Shown piece by piece: positions 48,863-58,030 of a stretch of 64,000 nt of DNA (position 1 is the first letter of the stretch; each line of letters opens with the position of its first letter). Under the pieces are notes generated by a model. It saw nothing but the letters and a program-made list of their open reading frames with translations. It did not search any database and was not told the DNA's origin. Made by a program: the position numbers and the translations under genes. The DNA comes from Cylicocyclus nassatus (Eukaryota > Nematoda > Chromadorea > Rhabditida > Strongylidae), in contig CATQJL010000223.1 in the NCBI GenBank assembly GCA_958299035.1, forward strand, positions 71,159,006-71,223,005, read 5' to 3'.

Positions 48863-49125
48863 CATCGTGACTACCGGGACCGCTTGACACACCATGTGTG
48901 TCAAGGCTTGACTTTTGGTAAAATGACTACCATTCTGAAATAAACTCACTCCATGAGCTTTCTTTTGCACAGAATCTACAGATGACTTTTACCTTTCTTG
49001 TCAGCCTTTCAGATCTACTGTAGGTGTACTGTAGCTGGCAGTATGCGTAATTATAATTGAAAAAGTGAGCTGGTCCGTAAAAAGGCCTTGGTTCCAAAAG
49101 GCAGACAAATAAAAATCTGCATGGT
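48840..49125 (+). repeat. Dispersed repeat R3, copy 2
   Basis: Diverged same-orientation relative of 9780-10015, ending in GGTTCCAAAAGGCAGAC. It lies immediately upstream of the small secreted gene at 49233. Confidence 0.5.
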
Positions 49126-49232
49126 CGTCAATGTGTTAACAGTGGAAAATCTTCCCTGTGATTTGAGAGGCTCACAACTCATGGTTTTCTTGCGAATTAG
49201 AAATATATAAATATGTACACGTTTTAGAAGTA

Positions 49233-49630
49233 ATGCATATGCAACTACAACGATTCCTAATGGTGTGCGCATTTGCTGCATTGACTGATGCCGGCTGTCT
49301 GAAATGGTTGAAGTGCTGCATGAAACCAAAAACTTCGAGTAACGAGAAGTCGAACGAATCTGATGATAAGTGCCGCCCCTGCCGCCCCCACCCACCGAAT
49401 CAAGGAGGAAATGTGACGGAGATAGATAAATATGTATGTTCAACCCTAAAATAAGTTGAGGATGACGGAAAAAAAATTTGCTAATTTTTTTACAGTGCGG
49501 TGAAGTGTTCTGCGAAAGACTTCTCTTAGGCAATTGTTGGGGCGTTTGCATGGAAATGTGCAGAAAAATGGGCATGGAGACGGCAAAGACTCTGTTATAC
49601 GTCCTTGGCCGTGATTGGCGTGCAAAATAA
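49233..49630 (+). CDS. Small secreted ten-cysteine protein, two exons
   Basis: Exon 1 is 49233-49433 (67 codons, phase 0, donor GTATGTTC) and exon 2 is 49496-49630 (44 codons plus stop) after a TTTTTTTACAG acceptor; the intron is 62 bp. The 111-residue product starts with a signal peptide (core FLMVCAFAALTDAG). After cleavage it carries ten cysteines at about residues 22, 28, 29, 47, 50, 68, 73, 81, 85 and 89. An acidic, serine-rich linker separates the first three cysteines from a CRPC motif. The even cysteine count and leader point to a disulfide-rich extracellular or secretory-gland protein. No named family is recognised. The stop codon overlaps an AATAAA (49626-49631) and lies inside the 13-bp target duplication of the Penelope insertion that begins at about 49641. 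The next Met at 49239 is an alternative start. Confidence 0.7.
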
Positions 49631-49741
49631 ATGTTGACAGCTTCCAAGTCCCGTTTTCATGAAACCTTGGCATGTGTCGTAAGTTCAAATTTCTTTTGTG
49701 CCGTACAGGTTTGAGAAGTGGTCTTTATTTCTTCCAATCAC

Positions 49742-49778
49742 GGCCTTACGTTTCGACGCCTTTCCTTCCTCGGAGGCC
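49742..49778 (-). ncRNA. Hammerhead-like motif, PLE2 left arm (decayed)
   Basis: Minus-strand reading: GGCCT, CCGAGGA, AGGAAAGGCGTC, GAAAC, GTA, AGGCC. Stem I is intact, but the core U is C and stem II has lost its left arm, in contrast to 52170-52208. Confidence 0.5.
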
Positions 49779-49991
49779 TGAATGGTTCTAAGTGTCATCC
49801 ATAATTCCAGACCACCAAGCGTTTCCTCCAACTCTGCTAGTTTTCGACCTTCTTACAATCTCGCTACCAAATAAAATGTCAGTGTAGAGGACATACCGGA
49901 AGACCACTGCAACTCGAGTAGTCTGCACCGGAAAAAGGCAGTCTCGGCAGACGAGTGAATCGTACTGTAAATACACTAAGATGATCTACAG

Positions 49992-50462
49992 TTATAGATC
50001 ACATAACGATACGAACGGGAGGAAGTCACTAGTTATTGATAAACACTCGTTCTTATTGTTCATCTCAGGATTCTTGCTAGTAATCCAGAATGCTTCCAAA
50101 GCTTTTCTAGCCAAGATCTCTGTTTCATACGCAAGAATTTTGCACTTGACATCGAAGTCTTCTCCACCGTGCTGCGCGTCTCCATGCCTGCCGAGTGCCG
50201 ACCCCAAATTTCTGCGCCTTTTATCGGCCAAGTGTTCTTTCATGCGAATACCCAAAACTCTACCCGTCTCTCCTATGTATATTGCTTTGCAGTTAAGGCA
50301 TTCGATTTGCTAAACGACTCTTTTGCACAGTCCCCAACTCTACCGTGCGGGCATACTATGCATTGCTCTGTTGTACAGTATCGGACGTAGAGCCTATTTT
50401 GGACTAGCTGCTTTTTGATATTGTCGTTGGCGATGTTAACTAGAACAACATCGAACATAATC
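49992..50462 (-). pseudogene. GIY-YIG endonuclease remnant, PLE2 left arm
   Basis: Minus-strand frames DVVLVNIANDNIKKQL through CIVCPHGRVGDC, then a break, then IGETGRVLGIRMKEHLADKR and onward to SLCDL at the stop (49992). The break is a short deletion after GDCAK plus a stop in place of the Tyr codon before QIEC. Both lesions are shared exactly with the right arm. Confidence 0.8.
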
Positions 50463-50549
50463 CGACTGTTAATTAACCTTGGCATTATAATATACGAATA
50501 GTTTTTGAATTGTTTAAGCTTACCAAGGTGGCATAGGACTTGATAAAAT

Positions 50550-50591
50550 GGCTGACGCGTTTCGGCGATGTATCGCCTTCTTCAGAGCGCT
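50550..50591 (-). ncRNA. Hammerhead-ribozyme-like motif, PLE3 3' end
   Basis: Minus-strand reading: AGCGCT, CTGAAGA (a perfect CUGANGA core), stem II GGCGA/TCGCC with a TACA loop, GAAAC, then GCGTC as the cleavage-site region and AGCC. Stem I pairs for three bases, then imperfectly. One extra A lies between the core and stem II. Confidence 0.6.
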
Positions 50592-50746
50592 GTAAGGAAA
50601 GTTAAGCCGCGACAATTGAAGACTCACGGCGGTCGCCACTGTTCACTATCCTGAGGTAGCGGAACCGAATAAATTGACGTGACCCTCTTCCGTTGTCTAT
50701 TTATAGTCCCCAAGACGCTGGTAAGCTGTAAGATCGCTTATCATGG

Positions 50747-51085
50747 CTATACTGTCCTCCTTTCTATTCTTTGGGGAGAACGGGCGGAGATGTAGAAAGC
50801 CTCAAGGGTTCTACGCTCTAAAATTTCAGATTCTTGCACTAAAATTGATGCGGCAACTTCTACGGTGGTGTTTTGATGACATTCTATACGATGAGCCCCT
50901 AGTGAAGTGGAGATTTTGGACTTTTGTAGACCATCCAGATGTTCTTTGACGCGAGAAATTAGTGGACGTCCTGTTTCTCCTATGTAAACTGCCCCGCAAG
51001 CATTACATACTATTTGGTAGACAACGCCGGATACCATACAATCTCCCTGTTTACCATACGGACAATTTAGGCAAGCATTAGTCAT
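50747..51085 (-). pseudogene. GIY-YIG endonuclease, PLE3
   Basis: An open frame of 112 codons with CLNCPYGKQGDC, GVVYQIVCNACGAVYIGETG and RVKEHLDGL. This is the full finger plus GIY-YIG core of a Penelope endonuclease, distinct in sequence from PLE1 and PLE2. The upstream RT is absent. Confidence 0.85.
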
Positions 51086-51162
51086 GCAGAGACGATCATA
51101 AGAGCGATTGCGTACTAATTGCTAATACAAGATGATATCGCAAACCTAGTTGCAAAAATATC

Positions 51163-52065
51163 TTGGTCTACACTTCGGCACATCCGCGCTGGGTTAAGAA
51201 TTCTGTTATAAAAAACATGTACAAAACAGCATCGCAAGTCTCATCTGGACCCCAGGAACGCAACCACTCTTTGGAAATGGCGAACAGTGTAGCAAGTAGT
51301 AATGGGTACCTTTTACAAAAGATCCACAAATCCCGACGTTCTGCTGCTAGACGGACAAGACACACCGCGGTAATCTTATCTGAGATGAAGCGAAGGCAAA
51401 GTGAGAGCTTGTTGGTACTATGAATGCTGGCACCATTCCTAGATTGTCGACAACGAGGTAAGTCATGGTAATCATTACTGCAAACAATTCGAAAAGCCAA
51501 ATTACGCGATTCGCAGCGTTCTTTCGTTCTTTTGCCTTCCCTTCATCTCAGATAAGATTACGGCGGCGTTTCAGCAATGCATCTTTTGGGCCCAGTTGCA
51601 AAATGATGTTGTTCTAGTTAACATCCCCAACGACAATATCAAAAAGCAGCTAGTCCAAAATAGGCTCTACGTCCGATACTGTACAACAGAGCAGTGCATA
51701 GTATGCCCGCACGGTAGAGTTGGGGACTGTGCAAAAGAGTCGTTTAGCAAATCGAATGCCTTAACTGCAAAGCAATATACATAGGAGAGACGGGTAGAGT
51801 TTTGGGTATTCGCATGAAAGAACACTTGGCCGATAAAAGGCGCAGAAATTTGGGGTCGGCACTCGGCAGGCATGGAGACGCGCAGCACGGTGGAGAAGAC
51901 TTCGATGTCAAGTGCAAAATTCTTGCGTATGAAACAGAGATCTTGGCTAGAAAAGCTTTGGAAGCATTCTGGATTACTAGCAAGAATCCTGAGATGAACA
52001 ATAAGAACGAGTGTTTATCAATAACTAGTGACTTCCTCCCGTTCGTATCGTTATGTGATCTATAA
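51163..52065 (+). pseudogene. PLE linker and GIY-YIG endonuclease, PLE2 right arm
   Basis: The plus-strand linker HPRWVKNSVIKNMYKTA then SNGYLL (51163-51320) is homologous to the PLE1 connector. After a scrambled stretch the endonuclease resumes: LPFISDKITAAFQQC, NDVVLVNIPNDNIKKQL, CIVCPHGRVGDC, the same short deletion and stop as the left arm, then IGETGRVLG, KEHLADKR and SLCDL (stop at 52065). It is inactive. Confidence 0.8.
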
Positions 52066-52169
52066 CTGTAGATCATCTTAGTGTATCTACAGTATGATTC
52101 ACTAAAACTAGCAGAGTTGGAGGAAACGCTTGGTGGTCTGGAATTACGGATGACACTTAGAACCATTCA

Positions 52170-52208
52170 GGCCTCTGAGGAAGACGAAAGGCGTCGAAAC
52201 GTAAGGCC
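52170..52208 (+). ncRNA. Hammerhead-ribozyme motif, PLE2 right arm (best candidate)
   Basis: GGCCT (52170-52174) pairs perfectly with AGGCC (52204-52208) as stem I. The core CTGAGGA fits CUGANGA. Stem II is GACG/CGTC with an AAAGG loop. GAAAC follows, and GTA (52201-52203) supplies the UH cleavage site. Stem III is minimal, as in the small hammerheads of Penelope pLTRs. One extra A precedes stem II. Confidence 0.7.
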
Positions 52209-52284
52209 GTGATTGGAAGAAATAAAGACCACTTCTCAAACCTGTAGGCACAAAAGAAATTTGAACTTACGATAAATGTTGACA

Positions 52285-52978
52285 TTTATATTTGTTCTTT
52301 CCTGTTCATTGACTAAAAAATCCAACTAAATTACATCTTAGACAAGTGGACTATCAAGCCGAACAGGCATAAATAACAGCTTACATATCTACCTGTAACT
52401 TACAGATAAACTGAACTTCTACATCTGAGGAATGTTGAATGAAAAGAAAGGCCATTTTGTATAGAAACAAGAAAATGGTTGGTTGAATTCAATGAAAATA
52501 GTCCCAACTTTAGGAGGAGGGAAAGGAAGGAAATAACCCATTTACTTCAAGAGGAGGTTAATGAGACATTAGGTTATTGCTTCATAGAGAACTCACCCAA
52601 TTATTCGATGTGTTCAAATTCAGAACAGTAAAAGCTTCCGTTTTTGATAGTAAAGATAGTATAGGCTAATTACAGAAGAAAGCTAAAGATGAACAGCTGA
52701 AATGTCTTTATTGTCAAAAATGACAGGATTGATATCCAGTCTATTCATTTTTGCTCTAGCATTCAACAATTCATTCCCTCTAAACTTCCTACTAGCCGGT
52801 TGACAAAGGTAAGTGCATGTCCTGCAAGGTTTCACCCAGAGAGCTTGTTCTTCCAAACTCATCTTTTTCTTAAAATATTCAGTGAACTACTTTTGACCAG
52901 CTAAGTCATTTTTAGCTGAATGCTATTTCGCCGCTTTGATGTAGTCCTGATGTGATGAACAAACCTACTATAAAGTGC
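52285..52978. other. Downstream flank of the secreted gene, no gene recognised
   Basis: AT-rich DNA that would be the original 3' flank of the gene at 49233. The remaining exons of the astacin gene were looked for here and not found. Confidence 0.4.
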
Positions 52979-53188
52979 GGTCGAGTAGATTTTCCGCTTA
53001 ATATATCGTGCTTGCACTGTAGATGAGATGCAGTAAAATTTGCGCGTGAGCAATAAGCCAGGCCAGTAATACCGGCAATCGCGCAATAAGCCGGCGTCAC
53101 AGGCATAGCTGTTTGTTCAGGCGCAAATTTTCCGCATTTTACCTATAGGCAAGCACACTATATTGAGCGGAAAATCTACTCGACTGTA
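52979..53188. mobile_element. MITE T1, copy c, uninterrupted
   Basis: About 210 bp: TCGAGTAGATTTTCCGCTTA at the left, and GAGCGGAAAATCTACTCGACTGTA at the right split as GAGCGGAAAATC and TACTCGACTGTA. The interior has imperfect inverted copies of GCAATAAGCC. It gives the uninterrupted form with which the two nested copies can be compared. Confidence 0.85.
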
Positions 53189-53320
53189 TGAAGCCTAGGA
53201 CCAAACAATAAGCTAAAACACAATTTTTGAGTTTTGTAGAAAATTTTCAGAGAAAGAAGGCTTTTGTTTATCTTTAATCTTTTTTTTTTGAGGTGACGTA
53301 ATTGATACTTCTAATATATA

Positions 53321-54340
53321 TTAGGTCGTTCCAAAAGTAATGTCGCTTTTTTCAAACGTATGCCACATCTCGTGGAACAAAGATTTGTACAAGATTCTGG
53401 TAGCATTTGATGCAGAATTTCATTCTCTTTCTAACGGTTATGAAGTTGTTGCAATAAACTTAATGAGCTTCCAGAAAAGAGTCAAAATCTGCGACCTTTG
53501 CTATTTGAGATGGCCAACTTTCACAATTTTTCTAAAATTTTATAACAAACCTCAGAAGGAGTCCAAGTAATGGATGGATGGAGCAAACCCTACAGGAAAC
53601 AGCACAACTTTTTTCTACTTTCCAGAGCTCGTCATAATTTTTGTACAGATTTTTTGATGGAACCACCGAATTTTAGCGGGCTCGTCTCAGACATAAGTCC
53701 ATCAAACGCCAACAAGTCTTCGGATTTTGAAACTTACAAAGATGGATTAAGGTTTGGCAACAATTTGACAAATCAAACGAGCATTCACCGCTTCGGTTTA
53801 GCAACTTTCGAAAATTTCGGGTACACCTTGGGGTCCCTTGGAAAAGTTGAATTATGAGATTTTATCCCGGAAAACTTGATGAATCGGAAGCAAAAAACAA
53901 CCGCTAGAAAGAGGAGAAAAAGGTGCATCGAATGACACCCGAGTCGCTTGCCGGTTGCTGTTCTTTGAGGTTTGACTTGACCAAATATGGAATTTGATGG
54001 CATCGAGAAATTGATTGTAGAAACTCTGAGAAGCAAGCTGAGGAAAAGAAAATATTACTCTGTGTTCTATAGTGTTTGCTCTATCTACCTGCCACTTGTA
54101 CTTTTTCGGAGATTAGGCACAAAAATTTAGAAAAATAGCCAAACTTGACCATGGCAAAAAGCATGAGTCTGAGATTTTGGTAATTTTCGAAAGCTCATTA
54201 GATATTATGCAATGCAACTGCAACCATTAGAAAGAGGATCAAATGCTTCATCGAATGCTCCTAAGATCTCTTGGAAATCTTGATTCTATGAAATGTGGCG
54301 TTCATTCAAAAAAAGCGACATTATTTTCGGAACGACCTAA
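53321..54340. mobile_element. Mariner-type foldback element M1, copy b, complete
   Basis: Starts TTAGGTCGTTCCAAAAGTAA after TA and ends TTATTTTCGGAACGACCTAA before TA, 1020 bp. Inverted arms of roughly 330 bp surround a unique centre. There is no transposase frame. It lies 118 bp from the last recognised astacin exon. Confidence 0.88.
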
Positions 54341-54457
54341 TACATAATTTTTGATCAGTTATGACGTGAATTTCCAATGACCACAAGGACATGCTGCAGC
54401 AAATGAGAGGAGAGGTTCTAATGTGAATAAAATAACTGTAACTGAATGGAAACCTAC

Positions 54458-54885
54458 CCCTCCGACTCCGCGTTGATAATATCGACATAGTCTTCTTCGT
54501 TTTTGCGAGGTTTGAATTCAACGCATGTGTTAGCAGCAATTTTTTTCATAGCACTTAGAATCTTTGAGCGCTCTTCATCACCTGCATAAGCAACCTCTAA
54601 TTCCAATGATCAGGGAGGCATTCATGTTCAAAAATTTTGTAGATATTCGATAGCAGACTAACTTTGTTTGATTCTAGAAAACATAAAATTTTGGCTTGAT
54701 GAGGGATAAAACTGCGCTCAAACGTAAGCAAAGTGGCGCTTACTGTATACGCCAGAGAAATGATATGGAATAATGTAGTTTCCATTCTGGTTAGTATACT
54801 TATTCCACAACTGAGTTGCAGGCTCATCTTCTGTCAATACAGTCGCGACAAATGTGGCCCAAACGAAGAGTACGAATGCCTTCAT
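54458..54885 (-). pseudogene. Truncated astacin-family metalloprotease, first two exons
   Basis: Exon 1 (54885-54744) encodes an 18-residue signal peptide (MKAFVLFVWATFVATVLT), then EDEPATQLWNKYTNQNGNYI and IPYHFSGVY. Exon 2 (54581-54458) continues in frame with DEERSKILSAMKKIAANTC, VEFKPRKNEEDYV and INAESEG, closing at a GTAGGT donor in phase 2. This is the start of an astacin catalytic domain, including the first conserved Cys. The zinc motif (HExxHxxGxxH), the Met-turn and the rest of the domain are absent from the window on this strand. The MITE M1 copy b begins only 118 bp downstream, and no third exon lies between. There is almost no propeptide. It is either a broken gene or a gene whose remaining exons were displaced. 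Confidence 0.7.
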
Positions 54886-55307
54886 TCTATAATAGACAAT
54901 TATGATAACCGATTTTTTTTTGTTCAAGTTCAATGTGATTACTATTGGATTGCAATGAAACGTACTTTCCTATAAGAGTTCTGCAAATACAATGCTGTTT
55001 GTTAAAAACCTGTAATTCATTTGAAAATTGCACGGGTCATCTACTTGGTAAGAAAGATACTTTGACCCAGGTTTTCTGGTATAAGATGAAAGCTATAAAT
55101 TGCATTTTATAACGCTTATTTTGATGCTAACCTCATTAGTATACAATCTTCAGAGGATCCATGATAATACAGCAAACAGTCAGAAGCACAATGCAAAAAT
55201 TTTCTAATTTTTTGCTCATAAAATTTAGATCGACGAGCCTAACAATAAAAGTCCGTTGTTGAAGCTGTTAGAATAGAGGAGATAACCGAACTAATGATAT
55301 TTAGTAC

Positions 55308-55462
55308 CTAGCATCATAATAACTTCATCAAATGAAATATTCATGGCCTCTGGAAGGAAGATGGTTTCGATAACAGACTCAGAGTTGAGATCACCGCCTT
55401 GAGATACTATAGTGTGCATTTCAAATCGGAATGTTACGGTCAAAAAAGAACTTTCATGTAAG
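55308..55462 (-). CDS. Exon-like segment, unknown protein
   Basis: On the minus strand a GATGTATTTCAG acceptor opens 155 bases that read SSFLTVTFRFEMHTIVSQGG, DLNSESVIETIF and MNISFDEVIMML without interruption to a GTACTAAAT donor. Residue composition is protein-like (alternating hydrophobic and polar, as in beta strands). A possible next exon after CTATTCTAACAG adds only eight codons before a stop. No family recognised, and no upstream exon matched in phase. It lies upstream of the astacin exons on the same strand but is not needed by them. Confidence 0.35.
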
Positions 55463-55818
55463 CTGAAATACATCATAGATTTTGCTTACCACTGGCATAA
55501 ATTCGGGTACGTCAGATATTATTCACATTGCCTCTTTTTCCTTTTTACCCTTGACTGCCGTGAGATTGTTACCTTGAAACACTTTTAACTCTACTGAAAA
55601 AAGTTTTATCATACTGGATGTCTATAGGAGCTTTCTATGAGTTTACATTGCAATAAATAACCGTTGGCAACTAAACTCACAAGTGCTTTGTCCTTATACT
55701 TGCTACTCAACTTAATAGTTATTATTAACAGCGAAGCTGAATTGTCGTTGAATGCATCACAACAATTTGAAGACTTCAGAGCTAATTAAGAAAAAATTCA
55801 CCCTTTGCGGGAAACCAG

Positions 55819-56226
55819 TTGTTTGAGCTTAAGAATGTTCAAGGAAAAAATTTTGATATTATGGGAATTGAATATATACAAATGAGACAGAAGGCAAGGG
55901 ATTGTTATTTCCAGACTTCAACAGCTTATATACAAATTGTGGTAATAATAGAAAAAAGGGATTTGAAATGCCATTGCAAACGACTTCATGAAAGAAGAAA
56001 GTACAACATAATGCTTTACCTTAATGGGGAATATAATGCATATGGCAATGAAAGCGCTCTTTGTGTAGATCTATTCGGTTTGGGTTATCACCAAATGAGT
56101 TTTCCTTGTTCCGTTAACAAAGGAGAGATCGGGTCCCTCCGCAATGTAAGACATAATGTCAACGTTTTCTACAGAGTTCGACAAATAGAAGTCAGATTAG
56201 ACGAAATGGGAATACGTCGCATATAA
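55819..56226 (+). CDS. Hypothetical 135-residue protein
   Basis: An open frame of 136 codons from ATG at 55834 region to TAA at 56224-56226. That is long for this AT-rich DNA, which argues mildly for selection. It has a basic, cysteine-containing block (KRDLKCHCKRLHERRKYNIM) then LYLNGEYNAYG and ALCVDLFGLGYHQMSFPC, and ends VRQIEVRLDEMGIRRI. There is no signal peptide, membrane segment or known domain. It could be one exon of a larger gene or an old coding fragment. Confidence 0.4.
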   Translation: MFELKNVQGKNFDIMGIEYIQMRQKARDCYFQTSTAYIQIVVIIEKRDLKCHCKRLHERRKYNIMLYLNGEYNAYGNESALCVDLFGLGYHQMSFPCSVNKGEIGSLRNVRHNVNVFYRVRQIEVRLDEMGIRRI

Positions 56227-56267
56227 TTTCAGCAAAGGTGAGGGTTTTATGGCGTTCACAAGTGCTT

Positions 56268-56440
56268 AGAGGCAGCGTCCACCCAAAATTTCGTATTCCA
56301 TGTTTTCAAAGCTATCGGGCCTTTCCATGGCGCTGAATTCAGCTATGAGGTTCGAATTACCAGAAAGCTCCGAAATTGCCCCTTTCTGAAGCCCTATTTC
56401 GGATTGCCCCTGTCGTGGGCAGTGCCCCTGCGCTAGCCAC
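56268..56440. mobile_element. MITE T2, second copy, one end
   Basis: AGGCAGCGTCCACCCAAAATTTC followed by TTCCATG...GGGCCTTTCC matches the left end and subterminal region of 41117-41620. The opposite end was not found; a poly-G run follows at about 56525. Confidence 0.65.
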
Positions 56441-56589
56441 GTCGTATGCAGCAGTGCCACATAACAAACTATGCGTCTCGACGTTGCTTGTCATGTCAGA
56501 ACACGTCAGGGGCAATCCGTGGAAGGGGGGGGGGGGGGAGGCAAAAAAGGGGCGGGACGCAAAGAGGGTTAGGTCCGTTGTCTTTTTTG

Positions 56590-57005
56590 TAGGCAACTTT
56601 AGGGGACCCGACCAGGGCCCGGCACCGATGGTTTGGGGTCAAACTGGACTTCGTTTTTGGAGTTGGAAGCAACGGAGACATCGTTTTTATGAGGTCCTGG
56701 AGGAAGCACAAAAAACACGACGAACATGTTAGGTTTCACGAGTTGAACGTGTTCTTTCGCAAGCGCGCGAATTTCAAATGTAAGACTCAAACAAACAAAT
56801 GGCTTCTTTACAGCGCACAAACAATCACATGGCTCCGAATTTGGGCTATGAGTATACAATATTACTCCAAACTATGTTATGTAAAAAGTTCTCAAAACTT
56901 ATGTGTCTGAATACCCGTTCCGGATTTGTTGGTTTCTAGACCAACCACCGAACCAACTGGGTTGGTGGTCTGAACCAACCACGACGCTGCCTTTGATGTG
57001 TTACC
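56590..57005 (+). repeat. Dispersed repeat R1, copy 2
   Basis: Same-orientation relative of 1-430, from CCAGGGCCCGGCACC to the CTAGACCAACC and GGTTGGTGGTC inverted motifs. No coding content assigned. Confidence 0.7.
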
Positions 57006-57560
57006 GACGTACTTGCGAAGCCCAAGATGCTGAGCTTACAACTCGGAACGGTGTTGCGCACAAAGCGAGAAAAGTGAGTATCAACTTGAAAATAATTACA
57101 CCGAAAAATTGCGTTTTTATGGCCTTGTTCATGCGGAAAACAAGATTTTTTTGAGGATATCTCCCTAAAAATGTCACATTTTTCGGATTTATTCTTGGAA
57201 TATGACTAACAATTGACTAACAATAAGTTTCAATATTTACGAAGTCTGTTTGAGTCCAATAGAAACGAAACTGCACTCAAAACTTGCGTAAAGAGTTACA
57301 GTAGAAAAAATGCGACTTTGTTTTGTGAATTTATTTTTGGCTAAGCGTTGTCATATCTTGTTATCAACATTTTCCTTCCCCAGGAAGGCTGGAAGGAACC
57401 TGCGTGAAGCCACAGTCATCAAGAGTGATGGTGTGGGCTTCACTATGGAAAGTTTGACCACTGCTGCAGGCATCCTTCGATGTTCTCAGAAGGTAAAAAG
57501 GACTAACATATCCAATAAAAATGGTCAGGATATCCCATACAGATCTACTCCAACAGCAAG
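57006..57560. other. Region with an isolated exon-like block
   Basis: A TTTTCCTTCCCCAG acceptor at about 57382 opens a block to a CAGAAGGTAAAAAGG donor at about 57490. One frame reads KAGRNLREATVIKSDGVGF and then TMESLTTAAGILRCSQK. Another frame reads RVMVWASLW, vaguely like a mariner transposase box. Neither reading could be extended. Confidence 0.25.
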
Positions 57561-57602
57561 CGAGCGGTCGAACTTCCCCGCGCAAGCGGCGAGCATTAGG
57601 AA

Positions 57603-57711
57603 CCGTGCGGGCGCTCCATGTTAACCGTGCCAACGGCCCTTGACGACCGTACAATCGCACGCACCGACGAGCGATTGTACGGTCAGCAGTCATCGCTGGC
57701 CGCCCGCACGG
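57603..57711. repeat. Nested perfect palindrome
   Basis: Outer arms CCGTGCGGGCG and CGCCCGCACGG; inner arms GACCGTACAATCGC and GCGATTGTACGGTC around a 12-base loop. G+C-rich within AT-rich surroundings, so possibly the centre of a foldback element. Confidence 0.85.
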
Positions 57712-57799
57712 CGCGAGTCCCTGAGCAAGCTCTATTTTTTGATTTGAATAAAAAATTTTGCAAAAACTCTGTTCTTGCAATTTTATTTTCCTTCAATCC

Positions 57800-58030
57800 A
57801 GCTATCATCACGTATTCAAATATTCAATACTCATCAAGTATTCGAATATCGAAGACGTTCGATTGATCGATTCAGTAATCATCGCAGTTCAATTTTCGAT
57901 TGATATCCAAGTCAATATGTCGCATACTCGACTTGGGATGATATTCGATATAAATTTTCGAATATTCGACTTTCAAATTTTGGGTTATCGAATTTTTGCA
58001 TTTTGAATCATGAGCATTCGAATGATCGAA
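57800..58030. repeat. Cluster of TTCGAATA/TATTCGAA palindromic words
   Basis: Many near-copies of CGAATATTCGA, CGAATATCGAA and CATTCGAATGATCGAA. Similar in style to 5640-5760. A degenerate simple repeat or satellite fragment. Confidence 0.6.

Larger units (their letters stand above)
49641..52271 (+). mobile_element. Composite Penelope-like insertion (PLE2 inverted arms with PLE3 fragments)
   Basis: Flanked by a perfect 13-bp direct repeat ATAAATGTTGACA (49627-49639 and 52272-52284), within the size range reported for Penelope insertions. The left part (to about 50462) and the right part (from about 51590) are inverted copies of one PLE family. Between them lie pieces of a second family (PLE3): its 3' end and endonuclease on the minus strand (about 50485-51130), a linker piece on the plus strand (51163-51350) and a short inverted repeat (51372-51399 with 51531-51557). 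No RT core is present. Confidence 0.85.

Noticed and set aside
57364..57780. Minus frame of 138 codons over the G+C-rich palindrome
   Set aside because: Open because of the G+C-rich palindrome; arginine-rich with no domain.
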